DNA of 64,000 bases from Oceanicoccus sagamiensis (GCF_002117105.1 NZ_CP019343.1:3224001-3288000); one strand, 5' to 3'. Numbered from the stretch's first letter, positions 10,001-17,858 are shown. Numbers and translations are program-made. Notes: generated by a model from the sequence alone, not told the origin.

Positions 10001-10973
10001 GGGCCGCAACCTGGAAAAACTGTTAGCCAATTTTGAAGGGCAGGTTACCGAAACACTGCAGCAGCAAACCCAGCAGCGTTTTCAAACCGACAATATTCAA
10101 AAATGGGACTTTGGGGAGCTGCCCAATGAATATCAATTTGATCAGGCGGGGGTGACCGTTACCAGTTACCCGGCGTTGGTGGATTGCAACAACAGTGTTT
10201 CGATAGAGTTAAAAGACTTTCCTGAGCAGGCGGAGTTAGAAAGTCAGCGCGGTTTGGTGCGGCTATTTATGTTGCAAATGCCCCAGCAATTGAAATCCCT
10301 GCGCAAGGATTTATTGCGCGGTAATACGATTAGTTTGCAGTTGGCGGGTATTTCTCAGCAGCGTGATGAATGGATGGACGATTTATTATTTTCGGTTTTT
10401 CATCGGGTGTTTATCACCGATAAGCCCTTGCCCCGTTCCGAGCAGGCGTTTAAGCAGCGGCTACAGAGTGAAAAGAACAAACTGGTCGATGAGGCTAATC
10501 ATGCCGCAGAAGTTCTCGCTGAGATTGCCGCGATTTATACCACTATCCGCAAGCAATTAAAAAATGCCAATGAGTTGGCCTGGGCCCTGGCTATTGGCGA
10601 TATTCAACAGCAGTTATCACTGCTTTTTTCCCCCGGTTTTATTAAAGATACTCCCTGGCATTATTTGCAGCAGTACCCCCGCTATTTATCTGCGATTGAG
10701 CAAAGGCTGGAAAAGCTGCGAGGCCATTTTCAGCGTGACAAGCAATTATTAGTCGGTTTAAGAGCGCTGGGTGAGCCGCTCTATGCCGAGTGGACCACTA
10801 ACAATGAGGCTGAGATGCGTAGTGCGCAGCTATTGGCATTTCGCTGGTTACTGGAAGAGTATCGGGTGTCGTTATTTGCGCAAACATTGGGAACCCTACA
10901 GCCGGTTTCCGAAAAGCGTCTAAAGGCTATGTGGAGAGACGTAAAAACCTCTTTGCTGGATGTCACCAGTTAA
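7014..10973 (+). CDS. hrpA: ATP-dependent RNA helicase HrpA
   Basis: A 1319-residue DEAH-box helicase. Motif I GETGSGKTTQLPK is at about 104-116, followed by DEAHERS, SATID and the QRKGRCGRVAEGVCIRLY motif VI, then the ratchet/OB-fold region and the long C-terminal DUF3418 extension typical of HrpA. HrpA acts on ribosomes and mRNA; in Escherichia coli it has been linked to fimbrial mRNA processing and to rescue of stalled ribosomes. The frame opens with a TTG at 7014; a GTG at 7026 is an alternative start, as neither has a strong ribosome-binding site. Length matches the family. Confidence 0.95.
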   Translation: MAVPVDQSQHSHLNKLKQAVSQCMLVDRHPVQRKLQQLDKQLAEGKPIDDTIQALQARIEKSIALVEQRQQTVPKIHFPDLPIADKRDDIAEAISQHQVVVIAGETGSGKTTQLPKICLELGRGVNGLIGHTQPRRLAARTVAQRIADELETPLGEGVGYQVRFTDHVSENSHIKLMTDGILLAEIQRDKFLNRYDTLIIDEAHERSLNIDFLLGFLKQLLPKRPDLKVIITSATIDLESFSRHFNDAPVIEVSGRTYPVQTLYRPLDDLSPEGDLTTGIEMAIGELMTIEGSAKGDVLVFLSGEGDIREVARHLRQVQKDQRAWQHCEILPLYARLSNAEQNKVFNTASRRGRRIVLATNVAETSLTVPGIRYVVDPGYARISRYSYRTKVQRLPIEPISQASANQRKGRCGRVAEGVCIRLYDEADFNNRPEFTDPEIQRTNLASVILQMLGMRMGAVDKFPFVDPPDHRMISDGFKLLEELGAVDKKRQLTLIGRTLTRFQVDPRLARMIIAAEKLGCLNEVLVIVSALSIQDPRERPADKQQASDEKHRRFWHQESDFLSYVNLWNYYEEKRQELSQGQLRKLCKREYLAYMRMREWREIHHQLRLACREQKFQGNKEPANYEAVHKALLSGLLSHIANLDDDRQYLGARNRKLRIFPASALFKKSPKWIMAADIAETSQVYARTCAQIQPEWLMGINDPLFKRSYSEPHWQQKAGRVMAYEKLSLYGLMISERNRVHYGPIDTKLSREILIRSALVEGNIPKTLVTSKAPFFTHNQQLVKEIEDLEAKSRRKDILVDDQQLFQFYDERLGPDIITLKHFEKWRKEAERKQAKLLYIEKERLMQHGAAHINERQFPAQLSVGDLVFGLSYRFEPNHRADGVTVTIPIGLLNRIPRHRFEWLVPGMLRDKCIALVKLLPKNLRKQVVPVPEYVDKVLAQVKADDSPLLEVLTRQLKQVAGVLIPMEAWLPDQLDDFYRMNYRVVDAEGQQLGQGRNLEKLLANFEGQVTETLQQQTQQRFQTDNIQKWDFGELPNEYQFDQAGVTVTSYPALVDCNNSVSIELKDFPEQAELESQRGLVRLFMLQMPQQLKSLRKDLLRGNTISLQLAGISQQRDEWMDDLLFSVFHRVFITDKPLPRSEQAFKQRLQSEKNKLVDEANHAAEVLAEIAAIYTTIRKQLKNANELAWALAIGDIQQQLSLLFSPGFIKDTPWHYLQQYPRYLSAIEQRLEKLRGHFQRDKQLLVGLRALGEPLYAEWTTNNEAEMRSAQLLAFRWLLEEYRVSLFAQTLGTLQPVSEKRLKAMWRDVKTSLLDVTS

Positions 10974-11008
10974 GCGCAAAAATAAAAATAACTGCTAAAC
11001 TTACTTTT

Positions 11009-11917
11009 ATGAAAACCCGACTTAAATACGAATCGATCACCGTGCCGCTTCCCTCTGCGGACCAGGCCCACCTGACGCGTTTTTTTATGGATAAAAACCA
11101 GTTGGGTACGCCGGTCTTTATGCTGCACTCCACGTTGCAAGATGGCAGTACTTTTTTTAGTGATGAAGGGACGGGACTGGCCTGTTATTTGGCCCGGCAA
11201 GGCTATGATGTTTATGTCGGAGATTTACGCGGCAAGGGCAAAAGCTGGCCGCAGGTCAATGCGTCTTCTGCTTTCGGTTCCCATCAGGCGATTAATGAAG
11301 ATATTCCCGCGATGGCTCATAAAATTAAAATGCTGCGCGGGGATATTCCGCAAATATGGGTAGGGCATGGTTGGGGCAGTGTTTTGATGACCAGCTACTA
11401 TGCCCGTTATGGCAATAGTCTCTGCTCAGTCGCCAGGATGGCTCACTTTGCTGCCCGGCGTAAAATTCAATCGGCGAATTCGGCCAAAGCTTTTTTTATT
11501 GATTTTTTAGGCCGCAAATTTGGCAAACTGTTGATTGCAATCAATGGCTATATTCCGGCTAAAAAGATGCGTTTGGGGGCCAGTAATGAATCCCGGGCTC
11601 ATTATCAAGACTATCTCACCTGGTCGAGTACCGATCAGTGGGTGGATGCTGAAGATGGCTTTAGTTACGGTGAAGCCATCCGCCAACAACAATTACCCCC
11701 CAGTTTTTACTTTGCTGCCAGTTCTGATAAAGCTTATGGCGACCCGGATGATGTTCGGGAGTTTATGAAGGAATTGGGGCCCCATGATGGTCGTTTGATG
11801 GTGCTAAGCCGTCGTGGTGGCAATGCCAGGGACTATAACCACTTAAATATGGTGCGCCATAAGGACTGTGATACTGACCATTTCCCTCTGTTATTGGCTT
11901 GGTTGCAGCAGGCTTAA
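11009..11917 (+). CDS. Alpha/beta-hydrolase-fold protein lacking the nucleophile serine
   Basis: The start is placed at the ATG at 11009 (protein MKTRLKYESITVPL) rather than further upstream, because that avoids overlapping hrpA. The roughly 302-residue protein has an alpha/beta-hydrolase layout: strand VFMLHSTLQDG, YDVYVGDLRGKGKS, the nucleophile-elbow strand IWVGHGWGSVLMTSYYARYG, and a late HF near the C-terminus. In active enzymes the elbow is G-x-S-x-G; here it reads G-H-G-W-G, so the expected serine is glycine. This suggests a non-hydrolytic or altered activity, unless a nearby serine substitutes. Related genes near fadD in Pseudomonas are annotated as lysophospholipases, but that activity cannot be assumed here. 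Confidence 0.75.
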   Translation: MKTRLKYESITVPLPSADQAHLTRFFMDKNQLGTPVFMLHSTLQDGSTFFSDEGTGLACYLARQGYDVYVGDLRGKGKSWPQVNASSAFGSHQAINEDIPAMAHKIKMLRGDIPQIWVGHGWGSVLMTSYYARYGNSLCSVARMAHFAARRKIQSANSAKAFFIDFLGRKFGKLLIAINGYIPAKKMRLGASNESRAHYQDYLTWSSTDQWVDAEDGFSYGEAIRQQQLPPSFYFAASSDKAYGDPDDVREFMKELGPHDGRLMVLSRRGGNARDYNHLNMVRHKDCDTDHFPLLLAWLQQA

Positions 11918-12540
11918 TCTGTTCGGATTGTGATTCGCTGCTGTCGCCTGATCTTACATAGTTTGGATGCGAGCTCTACCGGGTTAAGCACTCCCTTCAG
12001 TTATGGGGGAGGCTTGGCGCTGATAAAAATACAAGGCCGCCCCTGCAGCCCCTTGCCAGACACAGCTCTGGTCTCAACGGTAGGGTGGATTACAATCCAC
12101 CGGTATAGGGTGCTTATGGCTGGGCTTGGTGGATTGTAATCCACCCTACGATACTGGTTTTAACAAACTTGAAAGAATACGTGACTCCAGGCAGTGATGT
12201 AGGGGCGTCAAAATACAGGAACGCATATTGTCGAGCGCCAAGCCAAAAATAGGCAGAATATGTGCGACAGCAGTGAATTATGATCCGCCGCCCGCCTCAA
12301 TCCGTAAAACTCCTCGATTTATTGAAAAATATGACTTTTTTATGATCGGTGATGAACTTGTTACTGTGACCTGAGTCATAGCCTTCACAGCAAAAGCGGT
12401 TGCCTGCTTTGGGAATCCGCATTTGTTGGCTACACTGTTAGTGCATGCATTATCTGCAAATAACGTAAGATGGACGCTGAAATTTCAGGCAAAGACCTGC
12501 AGCAACCTTAATTTAACCCCTGGGCAACCGGAGATTCCCT
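11918..12540. other. Gene-free region before the hvf-type cassette
   Basis: About 620 bp with no convincing gene. It contains a 70-bp REP pair (12080-12149) and, in its last 200 bp, the likely promoter region of the Cys-rich precursor gene. A purine-rich GGAG lies eight bases before the ATG at 12541. I could not identify a specific sigma-factor promoter or operator by eye. Confidence 0.5.
12080..12149. repeat. 70-bp REP pair, copy 2
   Basis: Same two-palindrome layout as the copy at 6867, with the variant core GGTGGATTACAATCCACC at the left and GGTGGATTGTAATCCACC at the right. The paired changes keep the two outer arms complementary to each other, as expected if the long hairpin is maintained. 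Confidence 0.88.
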
Positions 12541-12882
12541 ATGTCTATGTCTAATAAAACGTCAAACAAAACCCAAATCGCAGCTGCTCTAGGTGCTGCA
12601 TTCCTTGCAACTTCAGTTGCTCCAATCGCATCTGCTGATGCCAACCCGTTTGCAGCAACTCAGCTTTCCGCTGGTTATGACCTGGCCAACTACGGCGCCC
12701 ACGAAGGTAAATGTGGCGAAGGTAAGTGTGGTGGTGACAAAGCCGAGAAAGAAGGTAAGTGTGGCGAAGGTAAGTGCGGTGGTGATAAAGCCGACAAAGA
12801 AGGTAAGTGCGGTGAAGGTAAATGTGGCGGCGATAAAGCCGGCAAAGAAGGTAAATGTGGTGAAGGTAAGTGTGGTGGCTAA
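12541..12882 (+). CDS. HvfA-type Cys-rich exported precursor with eight EGKCG motifs
   Basis: A 113-residue protein with a signal peptide (residues 1-32, cleavage near ASA/DAN), a short linker, then a 16-residue unit repeated three times plus a partial unit. It carries EGKCG eight times, with Cys at 58, 63, 74, 79, 90, 95, 106 and 111. The EGKCG signature is that of the HvfA precursor of Haemophilus influenzae, in which a DUF692/MNIO enzyme converts motif cysteines into copper-binding oxazolone/thioamide groups; the related bufferins (BufA) also bind copper. The next two genes encode exactly that enzyme and partner, so a ribosomally made, post-translationally modified periplasmic metal-binding product is a well-supported inference. 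GGAG precedes the ATG. The underlying DNA is a tandem 48-bp repeat. Confidence 0.88.
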   Translation: MSMSNKTSNKTQIAAALGAAFLATSVAPIASADANPFAATQLSAGYDLANYGAHEGKCGEGKCGGDKAEKEGKCGEGKCGGDKADKEGKCGEGKCGGDKAGKEGKCGEGKCGG

Positions 12883-12903
12883 GCATTACGCTTAACACTC
12901 CCG

Positions 12904-12938
12904 CAAGAGGTCAATGCACTCGCTGTATTGGCCTCTTG
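12904..12938 (+). terminator. Hairpin between precursor and enzyme genes (possible attenuator)
   Basis: The arms CAAGAGGTCAAT (12904-12915) and ATTGGCCTCTTG (12927-12938) form a 12-bp RNA stem with one U-G wobble and an 11-base loop, followed by TCATTTT. It lies directly after the precursor stop codon. Only four Ts follow, so partial termination or mRNA 3'-end stabilisation is more likely than full termination. Either would give much more precursor than enzyme mRNA. Confidence 0.65.
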
Positions 12939-12971
12939 TCATTTTAGAAGCCCAGCCTTTATAGTTAGCTT

Positions 12972-13820
12972 ATGAATGATTCATTAAAACTCAACACGGC
13001 AGGCCTTGGTTTGCGCCGTGCCCTGATGCAACCTCTGGCAGACTTGCCCGATGGTGCCCTCGACTTTATGGAAGTCGCCCCGGAAAACTGGATTAACCTC
13101 GGTGGCCGGTTGAAGAAACAGTTTCGACAATACTCTGAGCGCTATCCAATTCATCTACACGGTTTGTCACTCAATATTGGTGGTGTAGCACCGCTGGATG
13201 AAGAGTTGTTACAATCGATCAAAGCGTTTATGGACGAGCATCAATGTCCTATCTATACCGAGCATCTCACCTACTGCGGTGATGATGGTCATCTCTACGA
13301 TTTAATGCCCATTCCCTTTACCGAAGAAGCCGTTAAGCATGTCGCTGAGCGGGTAAAGCGAGTGCAGGACGTATTGGGCCGGCGCATCGCGTTGGAAAAT
13401 GCTTCTTATTATTGTGCGCCTGACCAGCAGATGTCAGAGAGTGACTTTATTAATGCGGTGTTAGCAGAGGCAGATTGCGACCTTTTGTTAGATGTGAATA
13501 ATATCTATGTAAATAGCATTAACCACAGCTATGACCCCTATCAGTTTTTAACCAGCCTACCACTGCAAAAGGCGCGCTATATTCATATCGCAGGTCATTA
13601 TGATGAGGCTGAAGACCTGCGGGTAGATACTCATGGGGCTGATGTGATTGACCCGGTTTGGGATATTCTAAAAGCCGCTTACCAACACTGTGGCCCATTA
13701 CCGACGCTATTAGAGCGTGACTTTAATTTCCCTGCAGTGGAAGCACTGATGGCGGAAGTGGCGATGATTCGCAGTATTCAGGCCGAATCAAAAACAGTGC
13801 CAAAGGCGGTTAATCAATGA
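12972..13820 (+). CDS. DUF692 / MNIO multinuclear iron oxidative enzyme (HvfB/BufB type)
   Basis: A 282-residue TIM-barrel protein of the DUF692 (PF05114) family. The conserved metal-site residues can be followed: E34 (FMEVAPENW), H61 and H63 (HLHG), E97-H98 (YTEHL), E142 (ALENASYY), D174 with N176-N177 (LLDVNNIYVN), H205 and H209 (YIHIAGH), D219 and H221 (DTHG) and E248 (LLERD). Family members hold two or three iron ions and oxidatively modify cysteines of small precursors. The start has only a weak ribosome-binding site. The gene overlaps the DUF2063 partner by 4 bp. The substrate is very probably the EGKCG protein encoded just upstream. Confidence 0.93.
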   Translation: MNDSLKLNTAGLGLRRALMQPLADLPDGALDFMEVAPENWINLGGRLKKQFRQYSERYPIHLHGLSLNIGGVAPLDEELLQSIKAFMDEHQCPIYTEHLTYCGDDGHLYDLMPIPFTEEAVKHVAERVKRVQDVLGRRIALENASYYCAPDQQMSESDFINAVLAEADCDLLLDVNNIYVNSINHSYDPYQFLTSLPLQKARYIHIAGHYDEAEDLRVDTHGADVIDPVWDILKAAYQHCGPLPTLLERDFNFPAVEALMAEVAMIRSIQAESKTVPKAVNQ

Positions 13821-14566
13821 GTCTGGATACCGTACAGCGCCAGCTTGCCTCCCATATCCGCAACCCCGAAAAAGTGGCTGGCCCAGAGGGCCTTGAACCA
13901 CGTCGTCTAAAAATCTATCAGGATCTGTTTTACAAAAATATAGAAAACTTTATCGCCAATGGTTTCCCCATATTGCGCAGCCTGATTGCCGATGACCCAT
14001 GGCATCAAATGGTCAGGGACTTTATGGTCCACCATCAGTGCCATACGCCGTATTTTTTGGAAATCAGTCAGGAGTTTTTACTGTATTTACAAAACCAGCG
14101 ACAAGCTCAGGCCACTGACCCTCTCTTTATGCAGGAGTTGGCTCACTACGAGTGGGTAGAACTGGCGCTGGATGTGGCTGATGAAGATGTAGCCAGCTTC
14201 GATGGTGATACAGAAGGGGATCTGCTAGCGGGCTTACCGCAGGTTTCACCGCTGGCCTGGTCTCTGGCTTACCAGTTTCCGGTGCACAAAATCGGTGTGG
14301 AATATCAGCCTACCGAAGCCGCAGAACAGCCCACTTTTCTGATTGTTTACCGTAATCGACAGGATCAGGTAGGTTTTATGGAGGCTAACTCAGTTACTGC
14401 CCGATTATTGGAATTACTGCAAGAAGAGGGCGCGCATTCAGGCGAGCAAGTATTGCAGCAAGTGGCGCAGGAAATGCAGCACCCAGACCCTCAGCAGGTC
14501 GTGGCGGGAGGCTTGGCGATTCTTCAGCAATTGCAGTCTCTGGATATCATTCTGGGCACAAAATAG
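13817..14566 (+). CDS. DUF2063 partner protein (HvfC/BufC type)
   Basis: A 249-residue protein with the N-terminal DUF2063 domain (about 8-100; LASHIRNPE, RLKIYQDLFYKNIENFIANGFPILRSL) and a C-terminal region with LARLLELLQEEG-like helices. DUF2063 proteins bind the leader or core of MNIO precursors and present them to the DUF692 enzyme. Translational coupling to that enzyme through an ATGA overlap supports complex formation. No DoxX-like membrane gene (the fourth member, HvfD, of the H. influenzae operon) follows; the next gene is mlaA after a 169-bp gap. Confidence 0.9.
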   Translation: MSLDTVQRQLASHIRNPEKVAGPEGLEPRRLKIYQDLFYKNIENFIANGFPILRSLIADDPWHQMVRDFMVHHQCHTPYFLEISQEFLLYLQNQRQAQATDPLFMQELAHYEWVELALDVADEDVASFDGDTEGDLLAGLPQVSPLAWSLAYQFPVHKIGVEYQPTEAAEQPTFLIVYRNRQDQVGFMEANSVTARLLELLQEEGAHSGEQVLQQVAQEMQHPDPQQVVAGGLAILQQLQSLDIILGTK

Positions 14567-14735
14567 TCATTTTTTGCCCGTTTTAATCATTCCTTATCCT
14601 GTGCGATAGGTTTTTTAGCTTATAGCCCACAGAGCACTGGCAACTCGGTTTTGTTTAGATTATTGTTGGCCTCAGGAGTAGGGACGGGGCCCTTAACGGG
14701 GTCTATAGAATACAAATACTGGATCTCAAACAATA

Positions 14736-15572
14736 ATGATTGGCTCAGGGGTGTTACAAAAGGCGAAGGCGCAGTGCTTGACCATTGCGATAGCGTTTAT
14801 TCTGCTGTGTTTACCAGCTATTAGCCATGCCCAGACAGCTACTGAAGAAGATGACCGCCGCTTTTGGGATGTGTGGAATGCCTATATTGTTGAGTTGGTT
14901 GAACAGGAACTCTCTACCCCTGACCCTTGGGAACCCCTTAACCGCAAGATTTTTGCCTTTAATGATTTTGCTGATCGTTATGCCCTGACACCTGTCGCAA
15001 AAGGCTACCAATGGATAACGCCAGACCCTGTAGAAGCGGGCATTGGTAATATGTTCTCCAACCTGCTTGAAGTCACCACTATTCTCAATGACCTGCTACA
15101 GCTTAAATTTGGCCAGGCTGCCTCTGATACTGGGCGATTTTTGTTAAATTCTACCGTAGGTTTGCTGGGCCTGTTTGATGTAGCCACGCCGATAGGCCTG
15201 GAAAAACACGAAGAAGATTTTGGCCAAACCCTGGGCTATTGGGGCGTTGGGCCTGGACCTTATATTGTGGTGCCAATCTTTGGTTCCTATACCGTGCGTG
15301 ATGGGCTGGGTGCTTATATTGATACCTACAGCGACTACGTTACTAATATTGACCATATTCCCACGCGCAATCAGTTATGGCTGATGAGAAATATCGATAA
15401 ACGCGCCGGTTTATTTGCTGCAGAAGAGCTAATAACGGGTGACCGTTACGCCTTTATCCGCGATGCCTATTTGCAGCGCCGTGAATACCTGGTCAATGAC
15501 GGTGTTGTGGTCGATAGCTTCGGTGAGGAGGATTGGGACGATGACTGGGATGAAGAGAGTTGGGACGAGTAG
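14736..15572 (+). CDS. mlaA: MlaA/VacJ-family phospholipid transport protein without lipobox
   Basis: A 278-residue protein with the MlaA (PF04333) core: DPWEPLNRKIFAFNDFADRY, then GNMFSNLLEVTTILNDLLQLKFGQAASDTGRFLLNSTVGLLGLFDVA and FGQTLGYWGVGPGPYIVVPIFG. MlaA removes mislocalised phospholipids from the outer leaflet of the outer membrane and hands them to MlaC. Here the N-terminus has a normal signal peptide (SHA/QT) but no acceptable lipobox: the only Cys is preceded by LL and not by Gly, Ala or Ser. The acidic C-terminal tail DDDWDEESWDE is also unusual. Other mla genes are not adjacent, which is common. Confidence 0.9.
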   Translation: MIGSGVLQKAKAQCLTIAIAFILLCLPAISHAQTATEEDDRRFWDVWNAYIVELVEQELSTPDPWEPLNRKIFAFNDFADRYALTPVAKGYQWITPDPVEAGIGNMFSNLLEVTTILNDLLQLKFGQAASDTGRFLLNSTVGLLGLFDVATPIGLEKHEEDFGQTLGYWGVGPGPYIVVPIFGSYTVRDGLGAYIDTYSDYVTNIDHIPTRNQLWLMRNIDKRAGLFAAEELITGDRYAFIRDAYLQRREYLVNDGVVVDSFGEEDWDDDWDEESWDE

Positions 15573-15656
15573 GGCACACTAGCACCCTCTGTACTACTGA
15601 TTAATCGTTCTGGCTATCAATAACCAATAAACTTGCTCCCTGCATGCGGTGCTTAA

Positions 15657-15959
15657 TTAATCCCTGATTTCTTTAATCGATAAACCAATGCTAAATAAGC
15701 CATTCTCGCCAGCTTCCACTCTGGAGACTTCGGCGGTGGCATTAAAAGGCAGGTGGGTTTCGCCCTGTTGGGCAATCGATACTTCCAACTCAGAGCCCAC
15801 AGCAAAGGATTGATCTGATTCTATGGACATACCCGCGCCACTCAGGTCTTTACAGGTACCGGTATAATCCTGGCCATCCTGACGAATGGTCAGCTGTGAG
15901 TTGATCTTCATGCGGATAAAATCGCGCTTTTCGTTATAGGACCTATCACTGGTAGACAT
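15657..15959 (-). CDS. PilZ-domain c-di-GMP-binding protein
   Basis: A 100-residue single PilZ domain. Both binding motifs are present: RDFIR (RxxxR) near the N-terminus and DLSGAG (D/N-x-S-x-x-G) in the middle, so cyclic-di-GMP binding is likely. A stand-alone PilZ protein would act as an adaptor. It sits between mlaA and rssB on the opposite strand. Confidence 0.88.
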   Translation of the reverse strand: MSTSDRSYNEKRDFIRMKINSQLTIRQDGQDYTGTCKDLSGAGMSIESDQSFAVGSELEVSIAQQGETHLPFNATAEVSRVEAGENGLFSIGLSIKEIRD

Positions 15960-16144
15960 ACATATTCCCCTATTTCTTTATTCTGATGCATTTATAGTAC
16001 GACAGCCAAGCCACGTCAATCCACCGTGTAGAGCGACGACTTTTATTTTTGGTCAATTCTTAGCATTCCTGCTGCTTTTCCCTTGCAGAGCCTCCGGCAT
16101 AGGAGTAGTGTTCTGCGCCAAGTATTCGTACCCGCGATAGAGCA

Positions 16145-17320
16145 ATGACCACTGCCAACCCAGCTATTTTACTGATAGATAATGATGACAATGAGCGTGA
16201 GCGCTTTGTTGCTTATTTGCAGCAGCAGGGCTATCGCGTTTATGGCGCCGGTACGCTTAATCAAGCCCTCTCTTTGCTGCAAGAGCAGCAGCCCCAGCTA
16301 GTCTTGTGTGACTTAAATGTGCCCACACTCAGTGAGCAAAAATTATTACAGGCTATCGAGTCCAATTTTACCCGTTGCCCGGTGATTGTTATGTCCAGCG
16401 GTGGGGTTATGGCCGATGTGGTGGCGGCTTTGCGCCATGGAGCCAGTGACTTTCTGGTACGCCCGCTGGCGGATATGGAAGTATTGGCCCATGCGGTTAA
16501 GCGCGCCCTTGAGCAGGGCCAGTTAAGGCAGCAAAATCAGGACTACCGTGAGCAACTGGAACACACCAATCAGGAGCTGCAAGCCAGCTTGCAGTTACTG
16601 AAGCAAGACCAGTTGGCCGGTAAGCAAGTGCAGCGCAAAATGCTACCGGCTAATAATCAGCAGTTTGGTGATATCACCTTTAGACGGCGTATTGTGCCCT
16701 CGGTTTATCTTAGCGGCGACTTTATTGACTACTTTACCGTGGGTGATGACTATGTGGTTTTCTTTATTGCTGATGTCTCTGGCCATGGCGCGTCATCGGC
16801 CTTTTTGACCGTATTGCTAAAGAATATGTTTGCCCGCAAGCGCAGCGACTATTTACGCCGCGATGACAATACGATTTTATCGCCCAAGAGCATGTTGGAT
16901 GTTGCCAACCGAAACTTGCTAAATACCAGTATCGGCAAACATGCCACACTCTGTGTGGGTGTGATTAATCTTAAAGACAATAACTTGCTCTACAGCGTGG
17001 CGGGGCACCTGCCATTACCGATTATGGCCACAGCGGGAAAAGCCAATTATTTACCCTGCGAAGGTATGCCCGTTGGTTTGTTTGAGCATGCGCAATATTC
17101 CGAAAACACGCTATTATTACCAGAGAATTTTGTTTTGACCTTTTTCTCTGATGGTATATTAGAGGTTGTTGAGGCAGAGGGTGTTATTGCTCAGGAGCAG
17201 TTTTTGTTAGATAAACTGCAAGCTGCCCCCAATAGCATTGACGGTGTTGTCGATGCCCTGAGTTTAAGTCAATTGGTTGAAGCACCGGATGATATCGCCT
17301 TGTTATTGATATCCCGGTAA
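16145..17320 (+). CDS. rssB: RssB-like response regulator with PP2C phosphatase domain
   Basis: A 391-residue protein: receiver domain (about 6-120, phospho-acceptor D56 in VLCDLNVP), a linker coiled coil (about 125-165), and a C-terminal SpoIIE/PP2C-type domain. Unlike the degenerate phosphatase of Escherichia coli RssB, the metal-binding motifs look intact (ADVSGHGASSAF, FFSDGILEV, PDDIALLLI). With the STAS gene that follows, this is the Pseudomonas-type rssB-rssC arrangement, in which the phosphatase and STAS protein participate in partner switching that controls the sigma factor RpoS or related targets. The assignment rests on architecture and neighbourhood (mlaA, PilZ, tal). An HsbR-like role is an alternative. 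Confidence 0.82.
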   Translation: MTTANPAILLIDNDDNERERFVAYLQQQGYRVYGAGTLNQALSLLQEQQPQLVLCDLNVPTLSEQKLLQAIESNFTRCPVIVMSSGGVMADVVAALRHGASDFLVRPLADMEVLAHAVKRALEQGQLRQQNQDYREQLEHTNQELQASLQLLKQDQLAGKQVQRKMLPANNQQFGDITFRRRIVPSVYLSGDFIDYFTVGDDYVVFFIADVSGHGASSAFLTVLLKNMFARKRSDYLRRDDNTILSPKSMLDVANRNLLNTSIGKHATLCVGVINLKDNNLLYSVAGHLPLPIMATAGKANYLPCEGMPVGLFEHAQYSENTLLLPENFVLTFFSDGILEVVEAEGVIAQEQFLLDKLQAAPNSIDGVVDALSLSQLVEAPDDIALLLISR

Positions 17321-17363
17321 TGGTCTAAAAGTAGTAACGTGGTAAGTTGGTGGTAGTAGCGTC

Positions 17364-17852
17364 ATGCAAACGGGCAAAATACTGGTAGCACAACATCAGG
17401 CAACATTCGTCATCAAGCTGGTTGGCGATGTGCGTTTGACCCTGTCTACTACCATTGATGATTACTTTAATGAAATGTTTTCCAGCTCCAGCATTGATGG
17501 TGTTGTTATAGACCTGTCAGAAGCACAGGGTATTGATAGTACCTCACTTGGGCTGTTGGCCAAGTTAGCCATACAGGCCAAACAGCTTTACCAATTGGTC
17601 CCGATGATCCTGTCCCCCAATCCTAATATTACTCGCCTGTTAGACAGTATGGGTTTTAATCAGGTATTTGATATCCACCAGGACCTGAATGACCAGAAGT
17701 GCGACAACCTGGGCGAGTTGCCCATGAAATCGGCGGACGAAGCTTGCTGCCGCAGCAAGGTGATTGAAGCCCACCGTGTTTTGATGGATATGAACGAGAC
17801 TAACCGGGAGACTTTCTCGGCATTGGTTGATACTTTAGAGGCCGCTTCCTAA
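17364..17852 (+). CDS. rssC: STAS-domain anti-sigma factor antagonist (RssC-like)
   Basis: A 162-residue protein with an N-terminal STAS domain (about 5-105) containing the regulatory serine motif GVVIDLSEAQGIDSTSLGLLAKLA and a C-terminal helical extension (KVIEAHRVLMDMNETNRETF) typical of the Pseudomonas RssC/HsbA group. The conserved Ser in DSTS would be the residue phosphorylated by a kinase and dephosphorylated by the PP2C domain of the preceding gene, 44 bp upstream. The cognate anti-sigma kinase is not in the window. Confidence 0.82.
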   Translation: MQTGKILVAQHQATFVIKLVGDVRLTLSTTIDDYFNEMFSSSSIDGVVIDLSEAQGIDSTSLGLLAKLAIQAKQLYQLVPMILSPNPNITRLLDSMGFNQVFDIHQDLNDQKCDNLGELPMKSADEACCRSKVIEAHRVLMDMNETNRETFSALVDTLEAAS

Positions 17853-17858
17853 AACCTG

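Noticed and set aside
12551-12898. Minus-strand frame rich in His, Tyr and Leu
   Set aside because: It is an antisense shadow of the EGKCG repeats.
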